The translations under genes were made by a program, and so were the position numbers. From positions 24,730-88,729 of the forward strand of contig NZ_FNYE01000033.1 of assembly GCF_900108945.1 (NCBI RefSeq): a stretch of DNA of 64,000 nt. Direction: 5' to 3'. The DNA comes from Paraburkholderia diazotrophica (lineage in GTDB: Bacteria > Pseudomonadota > Gammaproteobacteria > Burkholderiales > Burkholderiaceae). The notes below the pieces were generated by a model. That model was not told where the DNA came from. It was given only the letters and a program-made list of their open reading frames with translations, and ran no database searches. This document shows, one piece after another, positions 60,622 through 64,000 of the stretch (position 1 is its first letter; each line of letters starts with the position of its first letter).

Positions 60622-61463
60622 CACGCAGCGCTCCCTTCGTTGTTTCGAAGCGCGACGCGCCGCCAGAACGCGCGCCGCGTGCGCGTATCGGGACCGACTG
60701 CCGAGACGCCGTCGCAATCGACATAGCGCGTCTGCCCCATTTGCGGCGCTCCGCGAACGAGCACGCACACATCGACGGCAACGACGCTGCTCCATTGCGC
60801 GGGCGCAAGCGACGCAGCATCGAGCGCCGACGATGCGCCTATCAACCAGTACCGTAAGCGCAGACGCTCGACGCCTTCGACAAGCGGTTGGGACGAATTC
60901 GCCCCCGTGCCCTCGCAGTACAGCTCGGGCTCGCCCGTCGAGCCACTCGTCTTCGCGTAAAAACGATTGACGATGGATACGCCTGGCGCATCGGCGTCAG
61001 TTTTCGTGACGCCCTGGCCAAGACAATCCGTCGTGAGGTTCGCGGCAGATGGCCATGTCGATACGTTGTCCGCGACGTAGCGCATCGCGATGCCGTCGGA
61101 ATGCGTTGCGAGCGATTCGCAGGACAGGCTGTCGTCGGCGCCGACAGGCCGCCCGCCTGAGCAGCCGAACAGACCAGGACGCGCGACGAAAGCGCGCGAC
61201 ATGTCGGCCGGAACGAACCCGGCCATCTGCAACTGCTCGCCGATCAGCGACAACGCTGTCATGCCCGCATCGTGGATCTGCGCTGCATCGGCTGCCCGCG
61301 CGAACGCAATTCGTTGCGAGCGGTAGAGCGACACGGCGCCCGCTGTCACGATCACCCCTAAAGCCATCGCGATTGTCATCTCGAGCAACGTGTGGCCGCA
61401 TGCGCGTGCAAAGCGCGTATGAGGCGGAGTCCGAATCGGGTCGCGAGAAACGAGCGGCATCAT
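60621..61463 (-). CDS. pilW: Minor pilin PilW
   Basis: A 280-residue minor pilin. The prepilin cleavage site is in ARACG|HTLLEMTIAMALG, with Glu at position 5 of the mature protein and a typical hydrophobic helix. The long C-terminal domain contains Cys-rich loops (FGCSGG, LSCESLATH, YCEGTG) and ERLRLRYWLIGA, as in the PilW family. The second-best ATG, at 61463, overlaps the pilV stop (ATGA) and is chosen over 61487. It is translated with pilV and pilX in a compact operon. Confidence 0.85.
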   Translation of the reverse strand: MMPLVSRDPIRTPPHTRFARACGHTLLEMTIAMALGVIVTAGAVSLYRSQRIAFARAADAAQIHDAGMTALSLIGEQLQMAGFVPADMSRAFVARPGLFGCSGGRPVGADDSLSCESLATHSDGIAMRYVADNVSTWPSAANLTTDCLGQGVTKTDADAPGVSIVNRFYAKTSGSTGEPELYCEGTGANSSQPLVEGVERLRLRYWLIGASSALDAASLAPAQWSSVVAVDVCVLVRGAPQMGQTRYVDCDGVSAVGPDTRTRRAFWRRVALRNNEGSAA

Positions 61464-61891
61464 CGTGAAAACGCCACTACGATGCATTCACGCCCTTGAG
61501 GCACATCGACATCGCCGCACGACGCCGGCATATCGATCACGTCTCCCGAACCTGTGCCGTTACGCGCCGGAGAAAGTTGCGCCGCCCAGGTCGCGCGGGC
61601 GAACGACAGTTCGGCGCCCGAGACGGCCGCATCGCCCTTGGGCAATATGCTCGCCGCACGCGTCTTCCATTGACCGAGCGCAGGAGCGCTCTCACTCGCG
61701 AAAGGCGCACGCGCCGCTTCGGCAATTGCATCGGCGATGAGCGCGGCCTGGTACGACGTCGCACGGCCGTCGCGCGCAATCGATAGTTGCACCGCGATCA
61801 GGCCGAGCACGGTAACAGCCGTAACGGCAACGGCGATCAGCACTTCGATCAGCGACTGTGCGCGCGAAAAGAACACTCGTGTGCGCCTCAT
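61460..61891 (-). CDS. pilV: Minor pilin PilV-like
   Basis: A 143-residue minor pilin. The leader MRRTRVFFSRA is followed by QSLIEVLIAVAVTAVTVLGL, so cleavage follows Ala instead of Gly, and Glu is at mature position 5. The mature half (IADAIAEAARAPFASESAPA onwards) has the short pilV-type body, ending with Cys in GRECIVVAF. The ATG at 61891 overlaps the fimT stop by four bases (ATGA) and its own stop overlaps pilW in the same way. The open frame further upstream to 62551 is a frame shadow of fimT. Confidence 0.82.
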   Translation of the reverse strand: MRRTRVFFSRAQSLIEVLIAVAVTAVTVLGLIAVQLSIARDGRATSYQAALIADAIAEAARAPFASESAPALGQWKTRAASILPKGDAAVSGAELSFARATWAAQLSPARNGTGSGDVIDMPASCGDVDVPQGRECIVVAFSR

Positions 61892-62448
61892 GTGGTGGCC
61901 CCGCATGCGCCATCGACGATTCGCGCACGTCCGCCCGCGGCGATACGAATGCAGCGCCGCCAGTCCTTGCCCTGTGTCGCCTTCGAAGCCGCGCGCGGGC
62001 CGACGTCGAAGCTGCGGAAGCTGCCGTTGGCCTGTCCCGCAGGCGGCGTAAACGTGAGGTTCGTAAGCGCGCCGGCAATGCTGACATCCGCCAGATCGGG
62101 CTGCACGCGCAATGGATAGAAGCCGCCCGCACGCTCGATCATCACGGCCCATCCGCACGACCAGTCGACGACGCCCGTCTTGCATGCCTGTCCGATGGCA
62201 AGGCAATGACGCGCCGAATCGACCCGGCACACCGTCACGCGCACACCGCGCCGCAGTGCTTCGCCGCGCGCGTAACTGAGCGTGGACAGCAGCGCGCGGG
62301 CACGTGCGTCGACCTGATCGCGCATGCGCCAGGCCACGAACGAAGGCACGCTCATCGTCGCGACGATCGCGAACAGCGCGATTACGACAAGCGTCTCGAA
62401 CAGCGTAAACCCGCGACGGACACGCCATGTATGAGCAGCATGCTTCAT
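61888..62448 (-). CDS. fimT: Pseudopilin FimT/GspH family
   Basis: A 186-residue type IV pilin-like protein with a clean class III signal: a basic leader ending RRG, then FTLFETLVVIALFAIVATMS, with Glu at mature position 5. The GspH/FimT domain follows (ALLSTLSYARGEALRRGVRV, then VTVCRVD). Cysteines at several points suggest disulfides. The ATG at 62448 has GAGG seven bases upstream. It is the first gene of the leftward fimT-pilV-pilW-pilX-pilE run and overlaps pilV by four bases. FimT-type proteins initiate pilus assembly and, in some species, bind DNA for transformation. Confidence 0.85.
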   Translation of the reverse strand: MKHAAHTWRVRRGFTLFETLVVIALFAIVATMSVPSFVAWRMRDQVDARARALLSTLSYARGEALRRGVRVTVCRVDSARHCLAIGQACKTGVVDWSCGWAVMIERAGGFYPLRVQPDLADVSIAGALTNLTFTPPAGQANGSFRSFDVGPRAASKATQGKDWRRCIRIAAGGRARIVDGACGATT

Positions 62449-62623
62449 CAGCAATCCTCAGTTTTTGCCAGGAACGTGACGACTCTAACGGCGTGCAGCG
62501 ACGCCCACAATTAGCCGGATGGCCAGGTGGCGGACGCGCGAATCCCTGCACGACAATGCACGTGCATCAGATGGATTCGCGGATGGACTTCAGGGAGGAA
62601 GAAGAATGCAGATGCGCGAACAA

Positions 62624-63115
62624 TCAGCGCTTGCGAGGAGGCTTCGCGGGCGTGGCCGGTGCGTTCATCCGGCGAAATTCCTCGATGACGTCTTCAAATT
62701 CGGAAACGTCTTCGAAGCGCCGGTAGACGGAAGCGAAGCGCACGTACGCGATAGTGTCAAGCGCGCGCAACTCGTTCATTACGAGCTCGCCCAGACGTTC
62801 GCTGCGCACTTCGCGCTCGCCGCTGCCGAGCAGCTGATACTCGATGCGCGACGCGGCGGCGTCCACCGCGTCGGCCGCAACGGGGCGCTTGCGCAGCGCC
62901 AGTTGCATGCTCGCAATCAACTTGCGACGATCGAATTCCGTGCGGCTGCCATCCTTCTTCACGACGGCGGGCAACGCCAGCTCGACCCGCTCGTATGTCG
63001 TGAAACGCTTGTCGCAGGCCGGACAGCGACGACGGCGCCGGATCGCGGCGCCGTCCTCCGATACGCGCGAGTCGACGACCTGCGTATCGTCATGCCGGCA
63101 GAAGGGGCAGCGCAT
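62624..63115 (-). CDS. nrdR: Transcriptional repressor NrdR
   Basis: A 163-residue regulator that represses ribonucleotide reductase genes. The N-terminal zinc ribbon has C3, C6, C31 and C34 (MRCPFCRHDDTQVVDSR and CPACDKRFTTYER); the ATP-cone domain follows from about residue 49 (VVKKDGSRTEFDRRKLIASM) to residue 140. Length and motifs are canonical. It follows glyA by 6 bases on the leftward strand, the same glyA-nrdR arrangement as in many beta-proteobacteria. The C-terminal tail is Pro/Lys/Arg-rich, which is common in Burkholderiaceae. Confidence 0.97.
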   Translation of the reverse strand: MRCPFCRHDDTQVVDSRVSEDGAAIRRRRRCPACDKRFTTYERVELALPAVVKKDGSRTEFDRRKLIASMQLALRKRPVAADAVDAAASRIEYQLLGSGEREVRSERLGELVMNELRALDTIAYVRFASVYRRFEDVSEFEDVIEEFRRMNAPATPAKPPRKR

Positions 63116-63121
63116 GGCAGC

Positions 63122-64000
63122 TTAACGGTAGACCGGGAAACGTTGCGTCAGCTCGGCGACCTGCGCGCGCACGCGCTCGATCGTGGCCGTGTCTTCCGGA
63201 TTGTCCAGTACGTCGGCGATCAGGTTGCCGACCTGCTCGGCTTCCTTCGTGCCGAAGCCGCGCGTCGTCATCGCGGGCGAGCCCAGACGGATGCCGCTCG
63301 TCACGAACGGCTTTTCCGGATCGTTCGGAATCGCGTTCTTGTTGACCGTGATGTGCGCCGCGCCGAGCGCCGCTTCCGCTGCCTTGCCCGTGATCTTCTT
63401 TGCGCGCAGATCGACGAGCATCACATGGCTTTCCGTGCGGCCCGACACGATGCGCAGACCACGCTTGACGAGCGTTTCAGCGAGCACACGTGCGTTCTCG
63501 ACCACGCGCTGCTGGTATTCCTTGAATTCCGGCGACAGCGCTTCCTTGAACGCGACCGCCTTGCCGGCGATCACGTGCATCAGCGGACCGCCCTGAATGC
63601 CGGGGAAGATCGCCGAGTTGATCTGCTTCTCGTACTCGGCCTTCATCAGGATCACGCCGCCGCGCGGACCGCGCAGGCTCTTGTGCGTGGTCGTCGTGAC
63701 GAAGTCGGCGAACGGCACGGGGTTCGGATACACGCCCGCAGCGATCAGGCCGGCGTAGTGCGCCATGTCGACCATCAGATACGCGCCGACCGACTTCGCG
63801 ATCTTCGACAGACGCTCGAAATCGATGCGCAGCGCGAACGCCGATGCGCCTGCGACGATGAGCTTCGGCTTGTGCTGCTGCGCGAGCTTTTCAGCTGCGT
63901 CGTAGTCGATGTCTTCCGCTTCGTTCAGGCCGTAGCTGACCACGTTGAACCACTTGCCCGACATGTTGACGGGCGAGCCGTGCGTCAGGTGGCCGCCGTG
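63122..64000 (-). CDS. glyA: Serine hydroxymethyltransferase, C-terminal part
   Basis: The gene runs off the right edge; the last 292 codons are present. The enzyme converts serine and tetrahydrofolate to glycine and 5,10-methylene-tetrahydrofolate, using PLP. The visible part starts at GGHLTHGSPVNMSGKWFNVV and includes VDMAHYAGLIAAGVYPNPVP and the PLP-lysine segment FVTTTTHKSLRGPRGGVIL (the Lys in T-T-H-K). It ends AQVAELTQRFPVYR. Reading continues in frame from 63964 to the window edge. It is upstream of nrdR, six bases away. Confidence 0.97.
   Translation of the reverse strand, partial: HGGHLTHGSPVNMSGKWFNVVSYGLNEAEDIDYDAAEKLAQQHKPKLIVAGASAFALRIDFERLSKIAKSVGAYLMVDMAHYAGLIAAGVYPNPVPFADFVTTTTHKSLRGPRGGVILMKAEYEKQINSAIFPGIQGGPLMHVIAGKAVAFKEALSPEFKEYQQRVVENARVLAETLVKRGLRIVSGRTESHVMLVDLRAKKITGKAAEAALGAAHITVNKNAIPNDPEKPFVTSGIRLGSPAMTTRGFGTKEAEQVGNLIADVLDNPEDTATIERVRAQVAELTQRFPVYR

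Noticed and set aside
1..64000. CRISPR arrays, tRNA or rRNA genes, IS elements, prophage
   Set aside because: No spaced repeats with spacers, no clover-leaf or rRNA-like sequence, and no transposase, integrase or phage structural genes were seen. The holin-superfamily protein at 58651 belongs to a YqjD/YqjE module and is not taken as phage.

Overview
The window is GC-rich (roughly 60-65% by eye), densely coded DNA with the gene content and codon use of a Burkholderiaceae chromosome, most likely Paraburkholderia, Caballeronia or a close relative. Pointers are the nrdR-glyA pair, hmgA-fahA, the IclR/glutaryl-CoA dehydrogenase pair, xdhABC, a 3-hydroxybutyrate-oligomer hydrolase and a polyphosphate glucokinase. 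This placement is inference from gene content; there is no rRNA, tRNA, IS element, CRISPR array or prophage here to anchor it.

Layout. (1) 1-6841: a beta-galactoside uptake and hydrolysis operon read leftward (ATPase, GH42 beta-galactosidase, binding protein, two permeases, the last cut by the window edge). It is divergent from a LacI-type regulator, with a perfect 18-bp operator-like palindrome between them. (2) 6977-9403: a lipocalin, an aldo/keto reductase and an exported PEBP-like protein. (3) 9547-15173: a leftward alpha-glucan operon (debranching enzyme, GH63-like glucosidase, polyphosphate glucokinase) that would turn storage glucan into glucose 6-phosphate using polyphosphate. (4) 15287-19044: an OmpR/EnvZ-type two-component system behind an EF-hand protein, then a valine/proline-rich exported protein and a ferritin-like protein. 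(5) 19373-28526: an RND efflux operon in the order outer-membrane factor, adaptor, pump, followed by LysE-, RarD- and TauE/SafE-type transporters and a small unknown. (6) 28804-34881: a lipoprotein 3-hydroxybutyrate-oligomer hydrolase, a BON protein, a membrane-anchored TAXI-type binding protein without TRAP permeases, and a 2-hydroxychromene-2-carboxylate isomerase.

(7) 35233-43786: a LysR regulator, xanthine dehydrogenase xdhA-xdhB-xdhC (with an XdhC that lacks its N-terminal domain), an MFS protein and a class V aminotransferase, which together suggest purine or glyoxylate metabolism. (8) 43787-46644: a long leader and AT-rich spacer, a LysR regulator and a D-lactate-dehydrogenase-like enzyme. 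(9) 46776-51114: a protein with a ParB/sulfiredoxin-like motif, a crotonase and two MFS exporters. (10) 51221-57096: homogentisate catabolism (hmgA-fahA), a degenerate EAL protein, and an IclR regulator divergent from gcdH. (11) 57200-59583: a 1-Cys peroxiredoxin and a three-gene YqjD/YqjE-type membrane module. (12) 59611-64000: a tightly overlapping minor-pilin operon (fimT-pilV-pilW-pilX-pilE, no pilY1), then nrdR and the 3' part of glyA.

Most intergenic gaps are short. Several carry clear stem-loop terminators, and a few carry unusual repeats or hairpins that are listed separately. I found no convincing wholly new multi-gene system. The best leads are the truncated XdhC, the 22-bp leader hairpin before the aminotransferase, the EF-hand/two-component cluster with helically phased repeats nearby, the ParB/Srx-like orphan and the glucan-to-polyphosphate-glucokinase operon.
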